Shown here: one piece after another, positions 24,961-33,089 of the stretch
Layout of the letters: every line of letters starts with the position of its first letter
Numbering within the stretch: position 1 is the first letter of the stretch
From: Phycisphaerae bacterium
GTDB taxonomy: Bacteria; Planctomycetota; Phycisphaerae; Sedimentisphaerales; Anaerobacaceae
DNA: 33,089 nucleotides
Direction: 5' to 3'
Assembly: GCA_016782755.1 (NCBI GenBank)
Contig: JADHXY010000007.1
Location: forward strand, 1 to 33,089
Position numbers and translations under genes: made by a program
Notes under the pieces: model-generated
What the model saw: the letters and a program-made list of their open reading frames with translations, nothing else
What the model was told of the DNA's origin: nothing
Databases searched by the model: none

Positions 24961-26490
24961 ATGCCATATAATATCCGCATTGTGAGCACATATCCGCCAC
25001 GAAGGTGCGGCATAGGCACGTTCTCGCGTGACTTGGCCAACGCCCTGGAACACTTTACCGGTGAAATCGGCCATATTAGAGTAGCGGCAATCGACAATAA
25101 TAAGATGCCGTATCACATTCCTGTCGATCTCGTCATTGACCAGTATAATCCAGAATCCTGGCACAAAGCGACCGCTGATATAGCAACCAGGGCACGTGAA
25201 AGTGCCAACCCAACTATCGTATTATTGCAACATGAATATGGACTTGACCCTGACAAGGATGGCAACGAGGCAAAAGGTGGTAATTTCGTCACTATGGCAA
25301 AGACGTTCAGCCAACAAGGGCTTTTGACCATAGTCTATTTGCACACTCTTCTTGATAACCCGGATTCACATCAAAAAAAGACTCTGCAAAACCTGGCCGA
25401 TTACAACGACGGATTTATTGTTACAACAGAACAAGCGGTTGATATACTCGAATCGGATACATATAAAATCAACCGCTTAAAAATAAAGCATATAGACCAC
25501 GGAATTAGGATACTAACCCCCTCTCAATCTGATAGATTGACGATAAAAAAGGAATACGGATTTGAAAACAGGATACTAATTTCAACTCTTGGGCTTCGCT
25601 CACCTGACAAAGGGATACAATACAGCATTGGAGCTTATGCCAGATTTTTAAATGAATCATGTACGAAGGACCAAAGAGAAAATATCGTTTATTTGATTGC
25701 GGGCCAGTGCCACCCTGAATTTATTAAAGCAGATGATGGTAGATTCTACAGAGAATATCAAGCAATAATAGAACAATCCCTTAAAGACTCGGGGCTGCGA
25801 TGGTGCGAGGTCAAAGAACTTGGCACTGGTAGTTTTAAGGATTATGACATTGTCTTTTACAACGTTTTTTTAGATGAAGACACTCTCATGAAACTTTACA
25901 GTGCTACAAATATCATGGTCCTGCCTTATCTCAATATGCGGCAAATATCAAGTGGAATATTGGCAGATACCCTTGGGGCGGGAAGAGTAGCGATAGCAAC
26001 TAAATTCACATATGCATTTGAACTGATCAGTCCTAAGATGCGAGGCAGGAAAGGTATTATTGTCGACAAACATGCCAGGGGGATTCTTGTCGATCCGGGT
26101 GAGCCTTCAATCGAACAAATAGCTCAGGGATTGGACTATCTTGTTTTCGATAGAGATAAACGCCTGAGAATGGAAAACCGTGCTCACGAAAGAGGTCATC
26201 GGATGCGATGGGACAACGTTGCTTGGGAGTTGTTACAACATGTTGAATTCCTTCAATCCAAACGTCAGGAAGCACCCAGCAGAGGAATGCAATTGATCAG
26301 AAAAAAGTGTCTATTTTCGCAGAAAAAAATACCAAATTGCTCATCAAGCGGCAGTCGTAATTTACAGGTTTTCTTGTATTGCTTGCTGTGCTTCCATTAC
26401 CTTTACGATCTTGACAAATCGCTTGACCATTGTTACCGCAGGCCATGTACGGTTACGCCGTTTGATATTTGCTTCGTGCCAGTCAAATAG
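24961..26490 (+). CDS. Glycosyltransferase, GT4-like, with altered C-terminus
   Basis: 509 residues from ATG 24961. The N-terminal domain opens with IVSTYPPRRCGIGTFSRDLA, the donor-side loop of a GT-B group of bacterial glycosyltransferases; ILLQHEYGL and the C-terminal domain with LISTLGLRSPDKGIQ, the region YSATNIMVLPYLNMRQISSGILADTLGAGR (catalytic acidic region replaced by QISSGI-type loop) and VDPGEP follow. The core ends at about residue 440; the last 50 residues are a Cys-rich tail read from the complement of the neighbouring gene, overlapping it by 129 bases. One extra A in the run of seven at about 26333 would end the protein at 26360, two bases before that gene. Substrate unknown. 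Confidence 0.8.
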   Translation: MPYNIRIVSTYPPRRCGIGTFSRDLANALEHFTGEIGHIRVAAIDNNKMPYHIPVDLVIDQYNPESWHKATADIATRARESANPTIVLLQHEYGLDPDKDGNEAKGGNFVTMAKTFSQQGLLTIVYLHTLLDNPDSHQKKTLQNLADYNDGFIVTTEQAVDILESDTYKINRLKIKHIDHGIRILTPSQSDRLTIKKEYGFENRILISTLGLRSPDKGIQYSIGAYARFLNESCTKDQRENIVYLIAGQCHPEFIKADDGRFYREYQAIIEQSLKDSGLRWCEVKELGTGSFKDYDIVFYNVFLDEDTLMKLYSATNIMVLPYLNMRQISSGILADTLGAGRVAIATKFTYAFELISPKMRGRKGIIVDKHARGILVDPGEPSIEQIAQGLDYLVFDRDKRLRMENRAHERGHRMRWDNVAWELLQHVEFLQSKRQEAPSRGMQLIRKKCLFSQKKIPNCSSSGSRNLQVFLYCLLCFHYLYDLDKSLDHCYRRPCTVTPFDICFVPVK

Positions 26491-27201
26491 ACACGGTACC
26501 GCTACTCTCTCTTGCCCCTTATGTTCCAGATCATTGGCCAAAAAGGTTAGCGCATTTGCGATGAGAACAGGTACTCTTACTTTACGTGCTGCATCATCAT
26601 CTTTGGCTCGGCATTGCAAAACAGACCCTGCTACCAGGTATTCCCGGCAGACAATCGGTCTTTGTGCATAAATTGTGCATAACTCATCCTTCAGAAAGGG
26701 GCAAGGCAGCTTCTTGTCGAAATACCATTCGGCGATCTCCATCAATTGCTGTTCACTTATAGTATTGGCATTAAAGGACTTATCAAAACCACGGTATTTC
26801 GATAGTTGTTTTTGATATGGTTCCGCTATCTTGAGGCAGTACTGTTTTATGTTGTTAAATTGTTCCTGCGGCATCTGTATAATCTCGTCCATTATGCGGA
26901 ACGCTTCAGGAACAGAAAGAAGGGTAAGGTAATGACAACATACCACGCAGCCCCTGTCACATGGAACAGCAAGTCCGTTACCCTCCAGATTTGTCTGCAC
27001 AGACTGGATTATCCTGGCAGAAAGCGATCTTGCCATGGGTACGATGTCCGCCAGCCTTGCCTGCGTATCCTCAACCCCAATCCTAAATTGTACCGGTTCG
27101 CCATAAATATCAAGGTCAAGGCTGATAATCTCCACGCCATTACCTAAATTATTTATGCTCTCCGATTCCTCCAGCACCGTTATAGGTGAATTCTTAACCA
27201 T
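26362..27201 (-). CDS. YkgJ-family CxxxCxxCC protein (putative metal-binding)
   Basis: 279 residues from ATG 27201, which has AAGGGA 5 bases upstream; a GTG at 27222 is possible. The family cluster is clear: CDRGCVVCCHYL (about 81-92), CPFL and CTIYAQRPIVCREYL, the CxIYxxRPxxCR signature of the zinc- or iron-chelating domain. A later CLFDWHEAN may be specific to this subgroup. The reaction is unknown. It converges on the glycosyltransferase gene with an apparent 129-base overlap. Confidence 0.85.
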   Translation of the reverse strand: MVKNSPITVLEESESINNLGNGVEIISLDLDIYGEPVQFRIGVEDTQARLADIVPMARSLSARIIQSVQTNLEGNGLAVPCDRGCVVCCHYLTLLSVPEAFRIMDEIIQMPQEQFNNIKQYCLKIAEPYQKQLSKYRGFDKSFNANTISEQQLMEIAEWYFDKKLPCPFLKDELCTIYAQRPIVCREYLVAGSVLQCRAKDDDAARKVRVPVLIANALTFLANDLEHKGQERVAVPCLFDWHEANIKRRNRTWPAVTMVKRFVKIVKVMEAQQAIQENL

Positions 27202-27423
27202 TAATCCCTTCTGTTCTGCCACTTTAACCGCTCTAAGTTTTATAAAGTCATAAACATGATGTAGTTATACACTTATTCTGGTTGTTAATCAACGAAGAAA
27301 GGGAATAATAACAGACGGGCATTCAGGGGAATTTGTCTCAACTGCTGGTGACAAGACAGCTCCATTCCGTTGGAGATTTATGTTTAAGTTTGCACGCCAC
27401 CTGCAGGAAGCAAGAAAAGGGAT

Positions 27424-27440
27424 CGTTGCTATTTGCAACG
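27424..27440 (-). terminator. Terminator-like hairpin after the cold-shock gene
   Basis: CGTTGC and GCAACG form a perfect 6-bp stem around a 5-base loop, 12 bases after the cold-shock stop codon, followed on that strand by a short T-rich stretch. Confidence 0.5.
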
Positions 27441-27452
27441 GAACTTTTAATT

Positions 27453-27659
27453 TCAACAGGGACGCACTTTGGTCGCACATGGCCCCTTTTCGCCTTCGCC
27501 AATTTCGTATTCGACCTTCTGCCCCTCGTTAAGCGTTGCTCGTCCTTCAGACTGGATTTCTGAGTGATGAACAAACAAATCATCGTCATCATCATCATCG
27601 GGAAGGATAAAACCGTATCCTTTTTTTTCATTGAACCATTTTACGGTACCTGTTTTCAT
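27453..27659 (-). CDS. csp: Cold-shock domain protein with an Asp run
   Basis: 68 residues, the normal length. It holds RNP1 (KGYGFI, 13-18) and RNP2 (LFVHHS, 28-33) and the aromatic GTVKWFN. The loop between these strands is seven aspartates (residues 21-27) encoded by GAT/GAC triplets (27579-27599), where most family members have a mixed D/G segment. The protein binds single-stranded RNA or DNA and acts as an RNA chaperone. AAGGAGAAG lies before the ATG. The acidic loop could weaken nucleic-acid binding or tune it. Confidence 0.94.
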   Translation of the reverse strand: MKTGTVKWFNEKKGYGFILPDDDDDDDLFVHHSEIQSEGRATLNEGQKVEYEIGEGEKGPCATKVRPC

Positions 27660-27995
27660 GCGTTCTTCTCCTTAGACCTTTCCATTTCTGCCTACAGGGT
27701 TAATATTTTCTTTTGAGAGCACCTTTTGGGGCTATATGCATCTCTGATCAAAACTAATTCTATACCAAAAGTGAAGGCGTAAGTAAACGATTAATATGCC
27801 AGGATTTCTGGTAACAGGCTCCAGACGCAAGAATTCAACCAAAAGCTGAGGTACAAGTCTTATCTGTCAAAGTAAGATCGGGATTTGAGATAGTGTTTTA
27901 AAAACTGTTCGATTATGAATCAAGATTGCCGAAACGTCTCTCTTGCTGGAAAATCCTGCGATTATATAGTGACAGCCATATTGAGTACTTTTCTT
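27660..27995. other. Intergenic region before the cold-shock gene
   Basis: 336 bases between the lipoprotein stop (27996) and the cold-shock start. It holds the leader of the cold-shock gene (on the minus strand), with the ribosome site near 27672. No gene, riboswitch or strong hairpin was recognised in it. Confidence 0.5.
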
Positions 27996-28826
27996 TTAAA
28001 ACACATTTAAGTAAACTCGCAATGAAAGTAATGACAACACAATTGTGTGAGAAGCAGTGGGTTTGAGGATCGTGGACTGGCCGTCATAGGTCAGTTCCTT
28101 GGAATAAATTCCCCAACTGCCATCTTCTAATTGGGCATTGACGATAGTACGAATCCAGTTCGCAGCATCCTTAGCTTTTGGCTTTTTGAAACATAGCAAT
28201 ATTGCAGCTCTTTCAGCATATAGATCGGAAAAAGAGTTATCCGTCAACTGTTCCTGGAGTATTTGCTCCAATATACCTTCCCTCTTGTTCCTAAGCGGCC
28301 CTGGAAGTTCCAAGCCAGTTTGTTCTGCCCACTCCAGGACAAGAAACTGGTGGGTGAGAATATAGCCGGATTCTTCGGTTGCCAGAAAATTATTAATAAA
28401 TGAAATCGCACGTTCCTCAGGCCTCCCAAATGGAGCGAGCACATAGCCATAAAAACGGGAAAAACCAGAACATGGATCTGCAGGCAAATCGACACGAGAA
28501 ATATTAGGGTCGATTAAACGCATGAAAGAATTTCCTCCGAGACTCGCTGCCTTGTCGTTTACAAACTGTTGAAGTGCCTCATCCGGAGTCAATTTCAATA
28601 TTTCCCGCAAAACCCATATCTCATCAACAGACGAAACTGGTTCCCGCATAATCGCTGCAATGCCTGAAGTATACGCTTCCGCCGCTTGTGTTCGGAGTAT
28701 TGTGAGATTAAGTTTGCTGACAGATGCCTGTTCTATACAGCCTCCTATGCCAGTGAGACATACCATGACAGGCAGAAGAACGACAATGGCTTTTTTAACA
28801 GTACTGAAACGTTCCTTGGTTGACAT
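27996..28826 (-). CDS. Predicted lipoprotein, unknown function
   Basis: 276 residues from ATG 28826, which has AAGGA 8 bases upstream. The signal peptide (about 10-28, AIVVLLPVMVCLTGIGG) ends at Cys with the lipobox TGIGGC, so the protein is probably lipid-anchored. The rest is helical; LEDGSWGIYS near the end resembles the QxDGSWG repeat of terpenoid-cyclase/prenyltransferase (alpha-alpha toroid) folds, so a toroid is possible but not proven. It lies 75 bases after the DUF502 gene on the same strand. Function unknown. Confidence 0.68.
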   Translation of the reverse strand: MSTKERFSTVKKAIVVLLPVMVCLTGIGGCIEQASVSKLNLTILRTQAAEAYTSGIAAIMREPVSSVDEIWVLREILKLTPDEALQQFVNDKAASLGGNSFMRLIDPNISRVDLPADPCSGFSRFYGYVLAPFGRPEERAISFINNFLATEESGYILTHQFLVLEWAEQTGLELPGPLRNKREGILEQILQEQLTDNSFSDLYAERAAILLCFKKPKAKDAANWIRTIVNAQLEDGSWGIYSKELTYDGQSTILKPTASHTIVLSLLSLRVYLNVF

Positions 28827-28901
28827 TCTGGGTTTCCTTTTGCTACATAACAACTGAAAACTACGACAAGACGAGACAAATAGTCAGCTTGGGTTTTTAA
28901 G

Positions 28902-29441
28902 TCATTTCCCTGAGACTCCGCCGGAGACGACAAATGCCATCGCCTCAGAACTATCAACATCAATTGGTGTAACCCTCTCAGATGGGAAAATCAATACCGA
29001 GCCGGCAAAGTTGTATGACTGTGGGAAATAAACCGCCACCTGATCAGATAAAGATAAGAATTCCAGATCGTCTCTTGTGATAAATCCCACTGCCTTAGCT
29101 CCCCCCGGCGTCAGTTCAACAATGGCCGGCTTGTCAAAACTTTTCTTATCACCGGCGAACGCTCCGATTAAATCCTTGATAGCTGAATACAGCATTTTAA
29201 CCACCGGCAATTTGGTAAAAAGCCCGTCAATGAGGGTGAAAAACTTCTTTCCAACGAAATTCGATGCCAAAAAGCCGATCAACGTGATAAACAGTATCGT
29301 AATGAGCAGGCCCAGACCTGGAATGGGAATCTTTAACAGGCCGTCGAGCTTTGTAAAGGCCAGAACGATAGTGAAAACGGTTAATGCTGCCGGGACAAAA
29401 ACCAGAAGGCCTTTGAGAAAATAATTCATCAGACGTTTCAT
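28902..29441 (-). CDS. DUF502 membrane protein
   Basis: 179 residues. It has the layout of DUF502: two membrane helices (about 8-30 and 42-62), the conserved TKLPVVKMLYSAIKDL helix, the ELTPGGAKAVGFIT segment and the VAVYFPQSYNFAGSVLIFP loop near the C-terminus. Probably an inner-membrane protein with a soluble C-terminal part; function unknown. The nitroreductase gene lies 24 bases upstream, so they are likely cotranscribed. Confidence 0.9.
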   Translation of the reverse strand: MKRLMNYFLKGLLVFVPAALTVFTIVLAFTKLDGLLKIPIPGLGLLITILFITLIGFLASNFVGKKFFTLIDGLFTKLPVVKMLYSAIKDLIGAFAGDKKSFDKPAIVELTPGGAKAVGFITRDDLEFLSLSDQVAVYFPQSYNFAGSVLIFPSERVTPIDVDSSEAMAFVVSGGVSGK

Positions 29442-29465
29442 TTAACTTTCTCCTTTTTGCCGATA

Positions 29466-30011
29466 TTAACAATATTTATTGTAGCCTAGAATTTCATCTA
29501 TACTTTTTCTTTTTTTACGGGGAAGTTTTTCGTCAGCGGAAAAACCAACAGAAATTATAAGCTCTACTTTTTTAAGCTTAGGGATTGAAAGTATTTTCTT
29601 TACCTTCTTCTCGTTGAACCAGCCAAGCATACAGGTTCCCAGCCCTTCCTCCACAGCTTGAAGACAAAGATGTTCAGCAGCTATTCCTATATCCATCAGG
29701 CTGAAGTTTTTCTTTTTAACGATACCTCCAAATTTAGCAAATATTTTCTGCCTTTCGGAAACTATTAAAATCAGAACAGGAGCTTCAAAGGCAAAATGAT
29801 TAAAATCCAGTATCCCTTCAAAAGCCGCATTTGCCAACTCTTTTATAAACTTGAGATCATCAACTACTATAAACTTCCAGGGCTGTGAATTACATGCAGA
29901 AGGAGCCAATCTTGCTGCTTCGATACATCGATTGATTTTTTCTTGTGGAACTGGCGTATTTTTATAATTTCTGACACTGTATCTTTTATTTGCTAAATCC
30001 AAAAAACTCAT
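29466..30011 (-). CDS. Nitroreductase-family flavoprotein
   Basis: 181 residues from ATG 30011, which has AGGAAGG just upstream. Family motifs: the FMN-binding start ANKRYSVRNYKNTPVP, SACNSQPWKFIVV, and the central GIAAEHLCLQAVEEGLGTCMLGWF. Such enzymes reduce nitro, quinone or flavin substrates with NAD(P)H and FMN; the short length places it with the small dimeric members. Substrate not determined. First gene of a short minus-strand group with DUF502. Confidence 0.92.
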   Translation of the reverse strand: MSFLDLANKRYSVRNYKNTPVPQEKINRCIEAARLAPSACNSQPWKFIVVDDLKFIKELANAAFEGILDFNHFAFEAPVLILIVSERQKIFAKFGGIVKKKNFSLMDIGIAAEHLCLQAVEEGLGTCMLGWFNEKKVKKILSIPKLKKVELIISVGFSADEKLPRKKRKSIDEILGYNKYC

Positions 30012-30387
30012 ATCTTCCTTCCTGTCTTGTCGGAATAAATTCATTTTTCCCGGTTAAAATCAAAATTATAACATTCTCTTAACTTACCATCTCTTGTCGT
30101 CTTTAGCATTCGATGAAATTGTGATTTTAGTAGCTCCTGTTATCTTACTGTCATTCAGCTTTCTTTCAAGAATGGTTTTGTTCTATTGTAATGCGAAGGC
30201 TCATGGCGATAGAAGAAGATTGTTGTAACTGTCAAAAAAACTGGTTTTTCTGAGGTGAAAGGGTTAAACTCTATTTAAGTTAGCCGCCGGAGCCGGAAAA
30301 TTTATTCAAATCCAGGCTGTGGGGCTGACAATAGCTTTAAAGACTTTTTGTTAACAGGGCATCAATTAGCTAATCCTGGAGGCTGAA
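30012..30387. other. Divergent intergenic region nitroreductase / mltA
   Basis: 376 bases without a gene. It must hold the promoters of both neighbours. A GC-rich stretch around 30284-30297 could fold weakly, but I see no known riboswitch, and no other feature. GGAGG lies 6 bases before the mltA ATG. Confidence 0.5.
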
Positions 30388-31599
30388 ATGAAAATCAAAA
30401 TATCACTTTATTTATTGCTGTTGCTGTTAACCATTACAGTTGGTTGCAGAACTCAAGTAGAGCAGATTGTTACTAAGCCTCCTTATGACAGGCCTTTATT
30501 ACCCGGTCAACAAGCACTAAGCAAGATAACAAATCCCTCGCAAGTCCCAGACTTCACCTTGGCTTGTCTTGATTTGCGGGAATTAAAGCTATCTATCGAA
30601 AAGAGTCAGAATTATCTCAGGAAACCCTCGAGTGAACAGTTTTTCCCGGTGAGCGGTATTACGCACCAGCGGGCAGTGGATAGTTTAGCGGCCTTTTCTG
30701 ATCTTTTAGATTCTGGCTTGAGAGGAACCGATTTAAATGCTGCAATCAGGGATAAATTTGACGTTTATATATCAGTCGGTTGCGATAATCAGGGTACGGT
30801 ATTATATACTGGTTATTACACTCCTATTTTCGAAGGTTCGTTTGAGCCGGGGAAAGGCTTTACGTATCCATTGTATAAACAGCCGGATGATTTGGTTAAG
30901 GGACCTGATGGTGAGATACTTGGTCGACGCTATGGTGATGGCAAAATCGAATCGTATCCACCACGGGCTGTTATTGAGGATGCAATGTTACTTAGAGGAA
31001 AAGAGTTGGTCTGGCTAAGGGATCCATTTGAAGTTTATATCGCACATGTCCAGGGCTCAGCAAAGATAAGATTGCCGCATGGCGAGATCGCCACTGTAGG
31101 CTATGCTGCAAACAATGGCCATGAATATAAAAGTATTACCGAGGCACTGGTAAAAGATGGCAGGATAAGCAGCTCACGAATGAGCCTGGCAGCAATGATA
31201 GCTTACTTCAAAAATCACGTTACCCAGGTAGCATGGTATACACGCATGAATCCGAGATTTGTTTTTTTTAGGAAAGAAGAAGGTGAACCACGGGGTAGTT
31301 TAAACGAGCCGGTAACACCGATGAGAACCATTGCTACGGACAAGTCGATTTTCCCACGTGGCTGTTTAGTGTTTATTTCTACTGTTCTGCCACAGGTCAA
31401 AAATGGACAGGTTGTTTTGCAGCCTTACAGCGGCTTTGCATTAGATCAGGATACCGGCGGAGCAATCCGTGCTCCGGGACGTTGTGACATATATATGGGA
31501 CAAGGTGATACAGCGGGTGAACTTGCAGGACGGACTTACCAGGAAGGTAAACTATACTATTTGTTTTTAAAGTCAAAAGATTCTTTTGCTCAATATTAA
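30388..31599 (+). CDS. mltA: Membrane-bound lytic murein transglycosylase A
   Basis: 403 residues. The lipoprotein signal (KIKISLYLLLLLLTITVGC) ends at Cys20. The catalytic domain is the MltA type: GYYTPIFEGS (about 147-156), SYPPRAVIE (about 189-197), a long insert domain, then a 3D-type segment with FALDQDTGGAIRAPGRCDIYMGQG-like residues split over about 352-375, where Asp in ALDQDTGGAI and the later DIYMG are the family's catalytic region. It cleaves peptidoglycan to anhydromuropeptides from the outer-membrane side. GGAGG is 6 bases before the ATG. The M48 peptidase follows 49 bases downstream. Confidence 0.93.
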   Translation: MKIKISLYLLLLLLTITVGCRTQVEQIVTKPPYDRPLLPGQQALSKITNPSQVPDFTLACLDLRELKLSIEKSQNYLRKPSSEQFFPVSGITHQRAVDSLAAFSDLLDSGLRGTDLNAAIRDKFDVYISVGCDNQGTVLYTGYYTPIFEGSFEPGKGFTYPLYKQPDDLVKGPDGEILGRRYGDGKIESYPPRAVIEDAMLLRGKELVWLRDPFEVYIAHVQGSAKIRLPHGEIATVGYAANNGHEYKSITEALVKDGRISSSRMSLAAMIAYFKNHVTQVAWYTRMNPRFVFFRKEEGEPRGSLNEPVTPMRTIATDKSIFPRGCLVFISTVLPQVKNGQVVLQPYSGFALDQDTGGAIRAPGRCDIYMGQGDTAGELAGRTYQEGKLYYLFLKSKDSFAQY

Positions 31600-31648
31600 T
31601 CATTCGCCTATGTGGCCTATGTGACTTAATAAAGGAGAGCACGCGAAA

Positions 31649-32380
31649 GTGAGCAGCTTATTCTACAATATAGGCAAGATGGTCGGCCCAAGAGTTCGCA
31701 AGGTTAAGTGGATATGGCAATCAATAACTGCCAGTGAAGCTGACACTATCAAGGCAGAACACGAAGTCGGCCAAGACCTGGCACGTGAAATCAGGAATCG
31801 GATAGAACTTGACACAGAACCGCAGGCTGGGCAAATGTTAAACAAAGTGGGTCGTCATCTGGCCACTTGCGTCGCCAATAAGTTTCGCACATTCAGTTTT
31901 GAAGTTATCAAAGGCACTGAACCTAACGCTTTCGCCCTCCCAGAGGGATTTGTCTTCGTGACCAGGTCACTGCTGGAATTATGCGATTGGAACCAGGACG
32001 AGATTGCTTTCATCCTTGGACATGAGATGGGCCATGTTATCCGAGGACATGCGATGGGTAGGATCATCGCTAATTCGGCAATTGCTGTTGGGGCCACGCC
32101 CATTCGAGGTCTCCTCGCGAGTTGGCTCGGCAAAGTGGGCGTGGAGTTCCTTGAAAGCGCGTACTCGCAAGATCTGGAGTTAGAAGCTGACACACTCGGG
32201 GCACGTTTGGTTGCCGTTGCCGGCTACGATCCTCACGCCACAATGCAATTGCTCTCACGCCTGAGTGAACTGAACCAACCCGCTAAGCAATCCAGTCTTG
32301 GGAATTATTTTTCCTCTCACCCGGCCTTTGACGTCCGTATCCACAATGTTGATCATCAGCTGCATCAGCGATGCAGCTGA
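31649..32380 (+). CDS. M48-family metallopeptidase
   Basis: 243 residues from the GTG at 31649, which has AAAGGAG about 12 bases upstream. The zinc site is complete: HEMGH (about 127-131) and the third ligand Glu in ELEAD (about 178). The preceding PNAFALPEGFVFVTRSLLEL is the usual strand before the HExxH helix. No signal peptide or membrane helix is evident, so it may be a cytoplasmic member like the BepA/LoiP core without the anchor, or the true start is different. Likely a quality-control protease; substrate unknown. A hairpin overlaps the end of the gene. Confidence 0.88.
   Translation: MSSLFYNIGKMVGPRVRKVKWIWQSITASEADTIKAEHEVGQDLAREIRNRIELDTEPQAGQMLNKVGRHLATCVANKFRTFSFEVIKGTEPNAFALPEGFVFVTRSLLELCDWNQDEIAFILGHEMGHVIRGHAMGRIIANSAIAVGATPIRGLLASWLGKVGVEFLESAYSQDLELEADTLGARLVAVAGYDPHATMQLLSRLSELNQPAKQSSLGNYFSSHPAFDVRIHNVDHQLHQRCS
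32356..32380 (+). terminator. Perfect 11-bp hairpin overlapping the M48 stop codon
   Basis: TCAGCTGCATC (32356-32366) pairs exactly with GATGCAGCTGA (32370-32380) around a 3-base loop, and the right arm ends on the last base of the stop codon. A T-rich stretch follows a few bases later. It could end M48 transcription; the FAD-dependent dehydrogenase converges from the other side. Confidence 0.5.
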
Positions 32381-32494
32381 CGCGACTATTTTCCCCTTGC
32401 GGCTATGACAAACAGCCCCTATAGAATATGTTAGTTACAGCCGTTGGGACTCCGGCATTCCCCCTCGGCTACCTCCGCTTGAAGTTAAGTTTTG

Positions 32495-33089
32495 TCAGGT
32501 TTTGAGTTGGCCCGAAGAGGTTTTGTCATTACTGATGGCTTCAGCTATTTTGATCCCATCGACGGCTGTGGAGATTATTCCGCCAGCGTAGCCAGCTCCT
32601 TCACCGGCTGGGTATAAGCCTTTAATAGCGGGGCTTTGGAAAGTCTCATCCCTGACAATCCTTATTGGTGAAGAACTTCTCGATTCTACTGCGGTCATAA
32701 CCGCATCGTTCCCATTTCCGTTGAAACTCAACGCCAGCCAGAGGGCTTGTGCTTCCAAAATCCCGCGGGGTGACACCTACTAACAGGGCGCTATTTGCAT
32801 TAGAATTATTTCGAGAATAACGGCTCATACCGTTTGTTACTATGCCTCCGGGTTCAGATGAAGAAGCGATTACCTCTCCACCGGGGTACATACAGAAAGT
32901 ATATGCAGAGCGAGCATTCTCACAGTGGTGGACCAATTTATAATCAGCTGCCCCCAGCAGTGGATGCGATGCGAATTTGCCGTACTGGGCCTTGTCTATC
33001 AGGCTTTGCGGATGCTCAATACGAACACCTATTGAAAAGGGCTTTGCTTCTATAGGTATGTCCAGTTGGGCCAGCATTTCGAATGTGTC
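32495..33089 (-). pseudogene. FAD-dependent dehydrogenase (COG2509-like), internally deleted and frameshifted
   Basis: Runs off the right edge, so the 5' part is missing. The upstream frame encodes PIEAKPFSIGVRIEHPQ, YTFCMYPGGEVIASSSEPG, VTNGMSRYSRNNSNANSALLVG and GVEFQRKWE, all COG2509 landmarks. The C-terminal part lies in a second frame: NDAVMTAVESRSSSPIRIVRDE and GLYPAGEGAGYAGGIISTAVDG, the FAD-binding end. The two join at about 32705-32720 with a loss of roughly 100 residues and a change of frame, so no complete product can be made. Members are uncharacterised flavoproteins with two Rossmann-type motifs. The deletion may be real or an assembly fault. Confidence 0.75.

Noticed and set aside
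30012-30387. Possible riboswitch before mltA
   Set aside because: A GC-rich stretch near 30284 does not match any riboswitch core I could recognise.

Overview
The window looks like a chromosomal segment of a mesophilic, moderate-GC bacterium, most likely a Planctomycetota member of the Phycisphaerae/Sedimentisphaerales type. This placement is an inference from the gene mix: Lys-rich chromatin-like proteins, a DksA-type domain with a reduced zinc finger, a Gld-type ABC cassette, TPM/LemA, CsrA and many small lipoproteins. No rRNA, tRNA, CRISPR array or intact mobile element was seen. The gene repertoire is mostly housekeeping and cell-envelope, with some eroded genes.

Layout. 1-3.2 kb: the 3' end of tex, a small tailed histone-fold protein, a yeast-type cytosine deaminase, a RecQ gene that has lost its central motor, and an eroded patch with an IS21-type transposase fragment and a recombinase-like tail. 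3.2-6.1 kb: a metallophosphoesterase, a 45-residue VAKKK-repeat protein, and a nitronate-monooxygenase/DksA fusion. 6.1-7.7 kb: a tandemly duplicated lipoprotein gene with its leader, then csrA. 8.1-10.1 kb: groES-groEL. 10.4-17.4 kb: an inositol-phosphate cassette (inositol-1-phosphate synthase, a bifunctional cytidylyltransferase/CDP-alcohol transferase, an HD-fold protein), a 1013-residue AsmA-like protein and a small membrane protein interrupted by a frameshift. 17.6-20.0 kb: nucleotidyltransferase-like protein, TPM protein, LemA and a Cys-rich mini-protein. 20.0-24.0 kb (minus strand): a second Cys-rich mini-protein, a degenerate receiver domain, a small acidic protein, then ABC ATPase, permease and GldG-like subunit. 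24.3-27.2 kb: a DUF2062 membrane protein, a GT4-type glycosyltransferase and a YkgJ-type CxxxCxxCC protein. 27.4-30.0 kb (minus strand): cold-shock protein, lipoprotein, DUF502 protein and nitroreductase. 30.4-33.1 kb: MltA transglycosylase, M48 peptidase and a broken FAD-dependent dehydrogenase running off the window.

How the genes fit together. The strongest pathway signal is the inositol cassette: glucose-6-phosphate to inositol-1-phosphate, to CDP-inositol, to an inositol phosphodiester (di-myo-inositol phosphate or a related head group). An HD protein is placed where a phosphatase would be needed, and an AsmA-like envelope protein follows. The second theme is DNA compaction: two very basic small proteins, one a bacterial histone fold with a Lys/Ala tail and one made almost only of VAKKK repeats. 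The third is gene damage: RecQ and the FAD dehydrogenase both carry large internal deletions, and two genes are altered at homopolymer runs. These could be real decay or assembly/sequencing errors, and the sequence alone cannot decide.
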